A stretch of DNA of 40,221 bases from Solimonas sp040391865 (GTDB lineage Bacteria > Pseudomonadota > Gammaproteobacteria > Nevskiales > Nevskiaceae). The notes below the pieces were generated by a model that was not told where the DNA came from, did not search any database, and saw only the letters and a program-made list of their open reading frames with translations. The translations under genes were made by a program, and so were the position numbers. Position 1 is the stretch's first letter. Each line of letters opens with the position of its first letter. Below are positions 16,152 through 23,383 of the stretch, piece by piece. The stretch is from assembly GCA_040391865.1 (NCBI GenBank), contig JBEBWZ010000015.1, positions 1 through 40,221 of the forward strand, given 5' to 3'.

Positions 16152-17093
16152 ATGAATCAACCCGCCAAGGCCCGCGTGCTGTTCGTCGACGACGAACCGC
16201 GCGTGCTGACGACCATGCGCATCCTGTTTCGCGGCCAGTACGAAATGTTCTTTGCCGAAAGCGGCCAGGCCGCACTGGAACTGCTGAAGTCGCAGGCCGT
16301 CGACGTGATCGTCAGCGACCAGCGCATGCCCGGCATGACCGGTATCGAACTGCTGCGCGCCGCGCGCGAGCTCAACGCAAATGCGATGCGCATCCTGCTG
16401 ACCGGCTACTCGGATCTGAACGCGATCATCGGCTCGATCAACGAGGGCGAGATCTTCCGCTTCGTCAACAAGCCCTGGTCCAACGAGGACCTGACCACGA
16501 CCCTGCAGCGCGCCGTTTCTGCTGCACGCGCCAGCCGCGCCGCCGCCGCGCGCGCCGGCGGCCAGACGCAGCAGACGCCGCCAGCGGCCGAGCAGATCGC
16601 CGGCGTGCTGGTGCTCGACGACGATCCGCAGGTACCGTCGAAGATCCAGTCGGTGCTGGGCAGCGACTACCGGGTGTTCGGTGCACGCTCCATGGAGGAA
16701 GCCGTCGGCGTGCTCGAACGCGAGCAGATCGGCGTGGTGGTTTCCGATACCCGCGTGCAGGATCATCCGATCATCAATCTGATCGGCACCCTGAAGCAGC
16801 ACCATCCGGAACTGGTGTCGGTGATCCTGACCGAGCGCGCCGATGCCGGCAGCGCGATCGAGCTGATCAACCAGGGGCAGATCTACCGCTTCGTCACCAA
16901 ACCGATCCTCGACAGCCAGTGCAAGATCGCGGTGACCTCGGCCGTGCGTCAGCATCAGCGGCTGACACAGAACCCGGAGCTGACGCAGCGCTATGAGGTC
17001 GAACGCACGCCGCCGCCACCGCCGAGCTCGCCGGCCGCGGGCCTCTCCGAGCGCGTCAAATCGCTGCGCAGCTGGGTCAAGCGCTGGGTATAG
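16152..17093 (+). CDS. Response regulator with two receiver domains and no output domain
   Basis: The 313-residue product has two receiver (REC) domains. REC1 (about residues 7-125) has acidic residues Asp13/Asp14, phospho-acceptor Asp56 in VIVSDQRMPG, a Thr in LLTGYS and Lys107 in FVNKPW. REC2 (about 151-270) has LVLDDDP (Asp156-158), VVVSDTR (Asp199) and Lys250 in FVTKP, so both look able to be phosphorylated. The second keeps the order but has lost the MPG turn (TRVQDHP). The C-terminus is a Pro-rich linker and a basic amphipathic tail, SERVKSLRSWVKRWV, not a known output domain. ATG 16152 follows AAGGAC by about 9 nt. It follows the kinase gene at 19 bp and ends at an intrinsic terminator. 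Confidence 0.92.
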   Translation: MNQPAKARVLFVDDEPRVLTTMRILFRGQYEMFFAESGQAALELLKSQAVDVIVSDQRMPGMTGIELLRAARELNANAMRILLTGYSDLNAIIGSINEGEIFRFVNKPWSNEDLTTTLQRAVSAARASRAAAARAGGQTQQTPPAAEQIAGVLVLDDDPQVPSKIQSVLGSDYRVFGARSMEEAVGVLEREQIGVVVSDTRVQDHPIINLIGTLKQHHPELVSVILTERADAGSAIELINQGQIYRFVTKPILDSQCKIAVTSAVRQHQRLTQNPELTQRYEVERTPPPPPSSPAAGLSERVKSLRSWVKRWV

Positions 17094-17146
17094 AGTCAGC
17101 ACGGCGCGTATCTACAGCGCCACGGCCGCCCGCAATGTGCTGCATC

Positions 17147-17179
17147 AAACCGCCACGAGGGATCGCGGCGGTTTTTTTT
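17147..17179 (+). terminator. Intrinsic terminator of the kinase/regulator operon
   Basis: AAACCGCC (17147-17154) pairs with GGCGGTTT (17167-17174), with a short inner CGA/TCG stem in the loop, followed by a run of eight T (17172-17179). It lies 53 nt after the response regulator stop and ends the two-component operon. Confidence 0.92.
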
Positions 17180-17353
17180 GTGCCCCCATTGCCGGATGAC
17201 GCCGGACCTGTAATCTTGGTGACTCCCTCGGGCGCGTAGGCTTGGCTGGAATCTTGCAGGAGGTAGGACCCGGAATGCCGTGGCCGGGCGCGTTGCAGAT
17301 CACGCACCGGGCCCGGGGGCTGGATCCGTTCGCCACCACCACCGAAAAGGACC
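17180..17353 (+). other. Leader region of the antiporter gene
   Basis: About 174 bases separate the terminator from the YbaL-type start. No convincing coding frame was found. The stretch 17190-17285 contains several GGA trinucleotides in potential loops (CCGGATG, CCGGACC, CTGGAATC, CAGGAGG, AGGACCCGGAATG), which would suit a CsrA/RsmA-type RNA-binding protein if transcribed. No known riboswitch consensus was recognised. The AAGGA ribosome-binding site of the antiporter lies at its end, within 17344-17352. Confidence 0.3.
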
Positions 17354-19081
17354 ATGCAACATACGCCGCTGATCACGACCATCGTTGCCGGACTGGTACT
17401 GGCGTTCGTGCTCGGCGCGATCGCCAACCGGCTGCGCATCCCGCCCCTGGTCGGTTATCTGCTGGCGGGCGTCGCGGTGGGGCCGTACACCCCGGGGTTT
17501 GTCGCCGACGCCGCGATCGCGATGGAACTGGCCGAGATCGGCGTGATCCTGCTGATGTTCGGCGTCGGCCTGCATTTCTCGCTGAAGGAGCTGCTGTCGG
17601 TGCGCGCCATCGCGATCCCGGGCGCGATGGCCCAGATCACGGTCGCGACACTGATGGGCATGGGCCTGGCGTGGTGGATGGACTGGTCGCTCAGTGCCGG
17701 TTTCGTGTTCGGCCTGGCACTGTCGGTCGCCAGTACCGTGGTGCTGCTGAAAGCCCTGGAGGAGCGGCGACTGCTCGACACCACACGCGGCCGCATCGCC
17801 GTCGGCTGGCTGATCGTCGAGGACCTGGCGATGGTCCTGGCCCTGGTGCTGCTGCCGGCGCTGGCCAGCCTGCTGGGCAGCGCTGATGGCGACACCAGCG
17901 CGCGCAGCGCCATCGGCTTTCGCGAGATCGCTGCCACGCTGGGCATCACGCTGGGCAAGGTCGCCGCCTTCATCGCGTTGATGCTGCTGGTGGGGCGCCG
18001 GGTGATCCCGTGGCTGCTGCAGGTGATCTCCCTGGCCGGATCGCGCGAGCTGTTCAGCCTCGCGGTGCTGGTGATCGGCCTCGGTGTCGCATTCGGTTCG
18101 GCGGAACTGTTCGGGGTCTCGTTCGCACTCGGCGCGTTCTTCGCCGGCATGGTGCTGAACGAATCGGAACTGAGCCACCGCGCCGCGGAAGAGTCACTGC
18201 CCTTGCGCGATGCCTTTTCGGTGCTGTTCTTCGTCTCGGTCGGCATGCTGTTCGATCCGACGGTGATCCTCCGCGATCCGTGGCCGGTGCTGTGGACCTT
18301 CCTGATCATCGTGGTCGGGAAATCGATGGCTTCGCTGCTGATCGTGCTCGCGTTCGGCCATCCGATGAAGACCGCGCTGGTGATCTCGGCCAGCCTGGCG
18401 CAGATCGGCGAGTTCTCGTTCATTCTCGCCGCACTGGGCATCTCGCTGGGGCTGCTGCCGACCGAGGGCCGCGACCTGATCATCACCGGGGCGATCCTGT
18501 CGATCTTCACCAACCCCTTCTGCTTCGCGCTGTCCGATCGTTTTGCCAGCTGGGTGAAACGACGCAACACGATCAAGGTGCTCGAAGCCGGTGAATCCTT
18601 GCAGCAGCATCCCCCGGCCATCGATCCGGGCTTGCGGACACAGCTGTCGAACCATGCGGTCGTGGTCGGTTACGGCCGCGTCGGCTCGATGATCGCCGAG
18701 GGCCTGGCCGGCACCGGCGTGCCGGTGCTGGTGATCGAGGAGCGACATCAGCTGGCGGCACTGGCCCGCGAGCACGGCATGGACGTGATTTCCGGCAACG
18801 GCGTCAAGGCCGCGCTGATTTCTGCCGCCAATCTCGGTGAAGCGCGCTGGCTGTTCGTGGCGATCCCCAACGGTTTCGAAGCGGCTCAGATCGCGGCGCA
18901 GGCACGCCGGCTCAACCGCGAGCTGCCGATCATCGCGCGTGCGCATTCCGATGCCGAGATCGAGCATCTGAAGAAACACGGCGCCAATCACATCATCATG
19001 GGCGAGCGCGAGATCGCACACGGCATGCTCGATCACGCCTTCGGCGGCGGTCTCTACTGCAACACGCCGCACGCCGCCTGA
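17354..19081 (+). CDS. Cation/proton antiporter of the KefB/YbaL type
   Basis: A 575-residue inner-membrane monovalent cation:proton antiporter-2 family protein. Residues 1 to about 400 form the Na+/H+-exchanger domain of about 12 helices, with the family's signature stretches RIPPLVGYLLAGVAVGP, AEIGVILLMFGVGLHFS and VEDLAMVLALVLLPAL. Residues about 430-550 are a cytoplasmic TrkA-N (RCK) nucleotide-binding domain with the dinucleotide motif GYGRVG (439-444) and the acidic residue in VIEE. No C-terminal TrkA-C domain is visible, as in YbaL. The ATG follows AAGGACC closely. Relatives move K+ out in exchange for protons. It is a single gene in its own transcription unit. Confidence 0.9.
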   Translation: MQHTPLITTIVAGLVLAFVLGAIANRLRIPPLVGYLLAGVAVGPYTPGFVADAAIAMELAEIGVILLMFGVGLHFSLKELLSVRAIAIPGAMAQITVATLMGMGLAWWMDWSLSAGFVFGLALSVASTVVLLKALEERRLLDTTRGRIAVGWLIVEDLAMVLALVLLPALASLLGSADGDTSARSAIGFREIAATLGITLGKVAAFIALMLLVGRRVIPWLLQVISLAGSRELFSLAVLVIGLGVAFGSAELFGVSFALGAFFAGMVLNESELSHRAAEESLPLRDAFSVLFFVSVGMLFDPTVILRDPWPVLWTFLIIVVGKSMASLLIVLAFGHPMKTALVISASLAQIGEFSFILAALGISLGLLPTEGRDLIITGAILSIFTNPFCFALSDRFASWVKRRNTIKVLEAGESLQQHPPAIDPGLRTQLSNHAVVVGYGRVGSMIAEGLAGTGVPVLVIEERHQLAALAREHGMDVISGNGVKAALISAANLGEARWLFVAIPNGFEAAQIAAQARRLNRELPIIARAHSDAEIEHLKKHGANHIIMGEREIAHGMLDHAFGGGLYCNTPHAA

Positions 19082-19108
19082 GCTGCGACCACGGTTGCGG
19101 CCAGACCC

Positions 19109-19174
19109 CTACTGCAAACAGGTGAAGCCGCTGCACGCTGCGGCGCCTACTGTCGGTAACGATCAAACCGACAG
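19109..19174 (+). promoter_or_regulatory. Bipartite repeated element, copy 2, with 8-bp dyad over the 5' leader
   Basis: CTACTGCAAACAGGTGA (19109-19125), then AGCC, a 14-nt spacer and CGCCTACTGTCG (19144-19155) repeat the element at 14134 with the same spacing. Immediately after it CTGTCGGT (19150-19157) and ACCGACAG (19167-19174) form a perfect 8-bp inverted repeat, 9-nt spacer, whose right arm runs into the ribosome-binding site AGGAGA of the DUF1214 gene (ATG 19187). The layout suggests transcriptional control of the DUF1214-sulfotransferase-SDR operon, with a possible additional operator or RNA hairpin masking the RBS. Confidence 0.65.
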
Positions 19175-19186
19175 GAGACAGTCGCC

Positions 19187-20293
19187 ATGGCGATTGAGGA
19201 TCAGGTCATCTCGGGACAGACCTGGGATGAGTTCTGCGACACCTTGAAGCGTGCCGGCCAGCAGATCCTGCGTCCGGAGTCTCCGGCCACCGCGCTGGAC
19301 CGCGCCGAGGGCTGGCGCTATCTCACGCGGCTGCTGCGCATCGGCCTCGAAATGCATCTCGAATTCGCCGACCCGGATTTCCCCGGATTTCTCGCGCCCT
19401 CGCACGAGACCGGCAAGATCGGCGCCGACAACCCGGACAATCTGTATCTGATGAGCCGCATCAACGGCCGCAACGAGTACCTCATTCGCGGCAAGCGCGG
19501 CACGGTCCCGTACCTCAGTCTGGGTACGCAGAAAGGCGGCTACGAAAGCAACGGCAAGATGGAGCAGACCGGCTTCATCGACGCCCGGCAACTGGAACTC
19601 GGCGCCGATGGCGGTTTCGAGATCGTGCTGAGCCAGACGCGGCAGCCGGGCAACTGGCTGCCCATCGAGCCCGAGACCAATGCGGTGATCGTGCGCCAGA
19701 CCTTCCTCGACCGCAAAGCCGAGCAGCCGGCGCAGATGAGCATCTCCCGCCGTGGCAATGACGCGCAGCCGGAGCCGCTGACCGTCGAGCGCCTGCAACG
19801 CGGGCTCAGCAATGCCGGCAAGTTTGTCGAAGGCACCGCGACGCTGTTCGCCAACTGGGCGCAAAGCTATCTCGCGCATCCGAATCAGCTGCCGCCGGCC
19901 AATCAGGCGCTATGCCGGAGCGCCGGTGGCGATCCCAACATTTTCTACTACCACTCCTACTGGCAGCTGGCGCCGGACGAGGCACTGCTGATCCACATCG
20001 CGCGCATTCCGGATTGCCGCTTCTGGAATCTGCAGATCAACAACTGGTGGATGGAGTCGCTGGACTACCGTTATCACCGCATCCATCACAACGGTCATTC
20101 CGCCATGCTGGATGCCGACGGCGGCGTGACGCTGGTGCTGGCGCATCGCGATCCCGGCCATGCCAACTGGCTGGAAACCGCCGGCCATGACAAGGGCACG
20201 ATGTGTCTGCGTTGGGTCGGTGCCACAGAGCACGTCCACCCGACCACGCGCGTGGTCAAGTTCCAGAATCTCCACAAGGAAATCGCCGCGTGA
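19187..20293 (+). CDS. DUF1214 domain-containing protein
   Basis: A 368-residue protein of unknown enzymatic role. The C-terminal half (about residues 230-350) has the features of the DUF1214 family: FYYHSYWQLAPDEALLIHI, RFWNLQINNWWMESLDY, and the late strand GVTLVLAHRDPGHANWLETAGH. The N-terminal part, starting TWDEFCDTLKRAGQQIL, is helical and may be a fused family-specific domain. There is no signal peptide. ATG 19187 follows AGGAGA by 8 nt. Its stop overlaps the GTG start of the sulfotransferase gene by 4 nt, so the two are probably translationally coupled. DUF1214 genes of this kind are often found in steroid or xenobiotic degradation clusters, but the reaction is not established. Confidence 0.85.
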   Translation: MAIEDQVISGQTWDEFCDTLKRAGQQILRPESPATALDRAEGWRYLTRLLRIGLEMHLEFADPDFPGFLAPSHETGKIGADNPDNLYLMSRINGRNEYLIRGKRGTVPYLSLGTQKGGYESNGKMEQTGFIDARQLELGADGGFEIVLSQTRQPGNWLPIEPETNAVIVRQTFLDRKAEQPAQMSISRRGNDAQPEPLTVERLQRGLSNAGKFVEGTATLFANWAQSYLAHPNQLPPANQALCRSAGGDPNIFYYHSYWQLAPDEALLIHIARIPDCRFWNLQINNWWMESLDYRYHRIHHNGHSAMLDADGGVTLVLAHRDPGHANWLETAGHDKGTMCLRWVGATEHVHPTTRVVKFQNLHKEIAA

Positions 20294-21456
20294 GTACTGC
20301 CCGTCCGTTCGAGCCGGAAGCCCTGCTGGCCGCTGCCAGCGTCGCCACCGAAGGCCTCAGCGATTTCGGCGATGCTTCCTTCCGCCCCGGCCTCGCGGTG
20401 CTCTGTGACGCACTGAACCGCGAAGCCCGTCTCTCCGAAGCCGGGATCGAGGGCTTGCGCCAGAAACTGCTGACGCAGCTCGGCAATCGCCTGCGTGTCG
20501 AGCAATGGTTTGCTCGCCATCCCGAGATCGAGAACGAGGTGATCGGCCCGGTCACGGCGATCGTCGGCGTGCCGCGCACCGGCACCACCAAACTGCATCG
20601 CCTGCTGTCGCGCGATCCGCGCTTCTACACCATGCAGTGGTGGGAGGCGCAGCTGCCGGTGCCATTTCCGGACGAGGACCTCAAGAACCCCGAAGGCCGC
20701 ATCGGCCAGGCACGCGCCATGTGCGACTACATGACACAGGCGATGCCGAAGCTGATGGCGCAGCACCCGATGAGCGCCGAGGAGGCCGACGAGGAAGTGA
20801 TCCTGATGGAGCACTCCTTCCTCTCCGCGTTCAACGCCTACGCCGACGTGCCGTCGTACATGAACTGGCTGGCACAGCAGGACGAGATGCCGGCCTACGA
20901 TTACCTCAAGCGCATCATGAAGTTCCTGCAGTGGCAGAAGCGCCAGCGCGGCATCACCGCCGAGCGCTGGGTGCTGAAGGCGCCGCATCACCTGCTGCGC
21001 ATGCATCTGCTGCTGAAGGCGTTCCCGGGTGTGAAGGTGATCCTCACCCACCGCGATCCGACCACCAGCATTCCGTCGATCTCCAGCTTCATCCACACGC
21101 TGTGGTGCATCTACAGCGACCGTGCCGACCCGCTGCGCGCCGGCGCGGAATGGAACGACATCATGCGTCGCGCCATGCTGCACACGATGCAGGTGCGCCA
21201 GGCCGCGCCGGGCCAGTTCCTCGACGTGCGCTTCCAGGACACCGTGAAAGCGCCGATGACCGTGGTCCGCCGCATCTGGGATTTCCTCGGCCTGCCGGCA
21301 GACGCCAAGGCTGAAGCAGTGATGGAACGCTGGCTGGTCACGGACGAGAAATCGCATCGGGGCGGTCACGACTACACCGCCGAGCAGTTCGGCCTGTCAG
21401 AAGCTCAGCTGCAGCGCGACTTCGCCGAGTACCGCGCGCGCCACATCACCGCGTGA
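20290..21456 (+). CDS. Sulfotransferase family protein
   Basis: A 388-residue enzyme of the PAPS-dependent sulfotransferase type (Sulfotransfer_3). The 5'-phosphosulfate loop is GVPRTGTTKLHRL (residues 93-105) and the 3'-phosphate binding region contains HRDPTTSIPS (254-263). WVLKAPHHLLRMHLLL is typical of the family between these motifs. A sulfonate or sulfate ester on a hydroxylated lipid, sterol or glycan is the usual product, but the acceptor is unknown; members of this family in degradation clusters may have other roles. The GTG start at 20290 sits inside the previous TGA (GTGA). An SDR gene follows 55 bp later on the same strand, so the three probably form one operon. Confidence 0.88.
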   Translation: MSTARPFEPEALLAAASVATEGLSDFGDASFRPGLAVLCDALNREARLSEAGIEGLRQKLLTQLGNRLRVEQWFARHPEIENEVIGPVTAIVGVPRTGTTKLHRLLSRDPRFYTMQWWEAQLPVPFPDEDLKNPEGRIGQARAMCDYMTQAMPKLMAQHPMSAEEADEEVILMEHSFLSAFNAYADVPSYMNWLAQQDEMPAYDYLKRIMKFLQWQKRQRGITAERWVLKAPHHLLRMHLLLKAFPGVKVILTHRDPTTSIPSISSFIHTLWCIYSDRADPLRAGAEWNDIMRRAMLHTMQVRQAAPGQFLDVRFQDTVKAPMTVVRRIWDFLGLPADAKAEAVMERWLVTDEKSHRGGHDYTAEQFGLSEAQLQRDFAEYRARHITA

Positions 21457-21511
21457 GCCGCACGGCTGCGCACCGCATCACGCGTCAACCAGAAGAATCG
21501 AGGAGAACACC

Positions 21512-22303
21512 ATGCTGCTGAAGGACAAGGTTGTGATCATTTCCGGCATCGGCCCGGGCCTGGGCGTGAAGCTCGCGATCGAAGCGGCGCGTGAAGGTGC
21601 CAGGGCCGTCGCCATCGGGGCACGTTCCGCAGACAAGCTCGATGATGCCGAACAGCGCATCGCCGCAGTCAGCAAGACCTGCAAGGTGCTGAAGCAGGTC
21701 ACCGACATCACCGATCGCGGCCAGTGCGATGCCCTGGTGGCCGCCGCCGTCAAGGCCTTCGGCCGCGTCGATGCGCTGGTCAACAGCGCGTTCGTGCATG
21801 GCGACATGGATTACGTCTCCAGCGCCAACCTCGACAGCTGGACCGCCGTGCTCAACACCAACCTGCTCGGTACGCTGCGCCTGACGCAGGCCGTCTTGCC
21901 GCAGATGAAGACCCAGGGTGGCGGCGCGATCGTGATGATCAACACCATGGCGGCGCGTCAGGTACCACCGCTGGGTGAGGCCGGCTACGCCGCCTCGAAG
22001 GCCGCGCTCGCCAACGCGGCGAAGTATCTGGCCAAGGAAGTCGGGCCCGACAACATCCGCGTCAACAGCATCCACATGGGCTGGATGTGGGGCGCGCCGG
22101 TACAGGGCTATTTCGAATGGCAGGCCAGCGAGCACAAGGTGCCCGTGGAATCGCTGACCCGGCAGATCTCCGACACCATCCCGCTGCGCCGCATTCCCAC
22201 CGACGATGAATGCGCGCGCGCCGCGCTGTTCCTGGTCTCGGACTACGCCAGCGCCGTCACCGGCGCTGCGCTGGATGCCAATGGCGGCGCCTACATGCCG
22301 TAA
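21512..22303 (+). CDS. SDR family oxidoreductase, atypical active site
   Basis: A 263-residue short-chain dehydrogenase/reductase. The Rossmann glycine motif is SGIGPGLG (residues 11-18). The region after beta 4 reads LVNSAFVHGD rather than the classical NNAG. The catalytic Tyr159 and Lys163 are present (GYAASKAAL). By the usual 13-residue spacing the catalytic Ser position is Met146 (VMINTMAARQ), with a Thr just before it; see findings. C-terminal Rossmann sequence ASAVTGAALDANGGAYMP is typical. The ATG follows GAGGAG at about 6-8 nt. Downstream of the sulfotransferase by 55 bp; cofactor probably NAD(P)H by family, substrate unknown. Convergent with the flavin reductase, whose stop is 34 bp away. 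Confidence 0.85.
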   Translation: MLLKDKVVIISGIGPGLGVKLAIEAAREGARAVAIGARSADKLDDAEQRIAAVSKTCKVLKQVTDITDRGQCDALVAAAVKAFGRVDALVNSAFVHGDMDYVSSANLDSWTAVLNTNLLGTLRLTQAVLPQMKTQGGGAIVMINTMAARQVPPLGEAGYAASKAALANAAKYLAKEVGPDNIRVNSIHMGWMWGAPVQGYFEWQASEHKVPVESLTRQISDTIPLRRIPTDDECARAALFLVSDYASAVTGAALDANGGAYMP

Positions 22304-22336
22304 CCGTTCGGCAGCGCACGGCGGCGCCGGGGACGG

Positions 22337-23308
22337 CTACTCGTCCTTGGCGCCCCACAGCGTATCGGAAGCGCCGTCGTCGACCACGCCCAGCAGACGG
22401 TTGAGCGTGGTCTTCAGGATCGCGGCATCGCCGACTCCCAGACGCTCCAGCACCTGCGACTCCACCGCCTTGGCCGCGGCGATCAGGCTCAATGCGGCAT
22501 CGCGGCCGCCAGCCGTCAGTTCGTAACCGGCATCGGTGCGTCGCGCAAAACCACGCTGCACCAGACCGTCGAGCGCCCGCTGCCGCCGCTCGTCGAGCAC
22601 TCCGGCCATGCCTTCGGCGATCTGGTCTTCGCTCAGCAGCGGCCGCAGCGTCAGCGTCGACAACACGTAGAACTCCATGTCGTCGAGCCCTTCCTGTTCG
22701 AGGAACGGACGGATCTGCGAAAAGAAACGGAAGTGGCTGCGACCGAGCAGATAGCCGAGAAAATCCTCGCCGAAGCTCCCGGCCAGATGCGCACTGCGCG
22801 GCTTCTGGCTCGCCGGATCGCGGCGGGTGGCATGCGCGTAACTGCCGCCGTGAAACACCAGCGGCGCGGTCTCGGCGCGATCGAAGGCCAGCACCTCGCC
22901 GATGAAGATCAGGTGATCGCCACCTTCATACTGAAATGCCGTGCGGCACTGGAACCGTGCGGTACACCCCTGCAGCAGCGGCGTGCCTTCGACTCCGGTA
23001 TCGATCGCCAGACCCGCGAACTTGTCTTCGCCACGGCGCGCAAAGCGGCCGGACAAGGCCTCCTGATCGGTCGCCAGAACGTGCACCGCCCAGTGCGTGG
23101 CCTTGCGGAAGGTTTCGAGATTCAGCGAGGTGTTCGCCAGACTCCACAGCACCAGCGGCGGATTCAGCGAGACCGAATTGAAGCTGTTGACCGTGAGCCC
23201 CACCGGACTGCCGTCGGCCGCGCGGGTGGTGATGATGGTCACGCCGGTGGCAAAGGAACCGAGCGCCTTGCGGAATTCGATGGGATCTAATGCAGCGTTG
23301 TGGCTCAT
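22337..23308 (-). CDS. Flavin reductase with MarR-like C-terminal domain
   Basis: A 323-residue reductase of the two-component flavin-dependent monooxygenase type. Residues 1 to about 165 are the flavin reductase domain, seen in FRKALGSFATGVTIITT, GLTVNSFNSVSLNPPLVLWSL and GDHLIFIGEVLAFD. Residues about 185-320 are a winged-helix, MarR-like domain (FLEQEGLDDMEFYVLSTL, GMAGVLDERRQRALDGLVQRGFARR, YELTAGGRDAALSL). This domain order and length match C1-type reductases of 4-hydroxyphenylacetate hydroxylase systems, where the C-terminal domain controls flavin release on substrate binding. That would make it an NADH-dependent supplier of reduced FMN. No oxygenase partner gene is in the window. The start is ATG 23306-23308. 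It follows the DUF1302 gene on the same strand by 75 bp. Confidence 0.82.
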   Translation of the reverse strand: MSHNAALDPIEFRKALGSFATGVTIITTRAADGSPVGLTVNSFNSVSLNPPLVLWSLANTSLNLETFRKATHWAVHVLATDQEALSGRFARRGEDKFAGLAIDTGVEGTPLLQGCTARFQCRTAFQYEGGDHLIFIGEVLAFDRAETAPLVFHGGSYAHATRRDPASQKPRSAHLAGSFGEDFLGYLLGRSHFRFFSQIRPFLEQEGLDDMEFYVLSTLTLRPLLSEDQIAEGMAGVLDERRQRALDGLVQRGFARRTDAGYELTAGGRDAALSLIAAAKAVESQVLERLGVGDAAILKTTLNRLLGVVDDGASDTLWGAKDE

Positions 23309-23332
23309 GCGCTCAGTGCCGGATCGGAAGCA

Positions 23333-23370
23333 GGACTGCGAGCCGGAGCCGCAGTCCCGGTTCGCAGTCC
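23333..23370 (-). other. Possible alternative hairpin in the DUF1302/flavin reductase gap
   Basis: The 75-bp gap contains GGACTGCG once (23333-23340) and CGCAGTCC twice (23350-23357 and 23363-23370). In a minus-strand transcript the one copy can pair with either of the two others, giving two mutually exclusive 8-bp stems. There is no T-run. It could mark the end of the DUF1302 message, or attenuate read-through into the reductase gene. Confidence 0.35.
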
Positions 23371-23383
23371 GTTGCGACCATCC

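Noticed and set aside
17190..17350. Known riboswitch or structured RNA before the antiporter
   Set aside because: No consensus of a known class could be recognised; only scattered GGA motifs.
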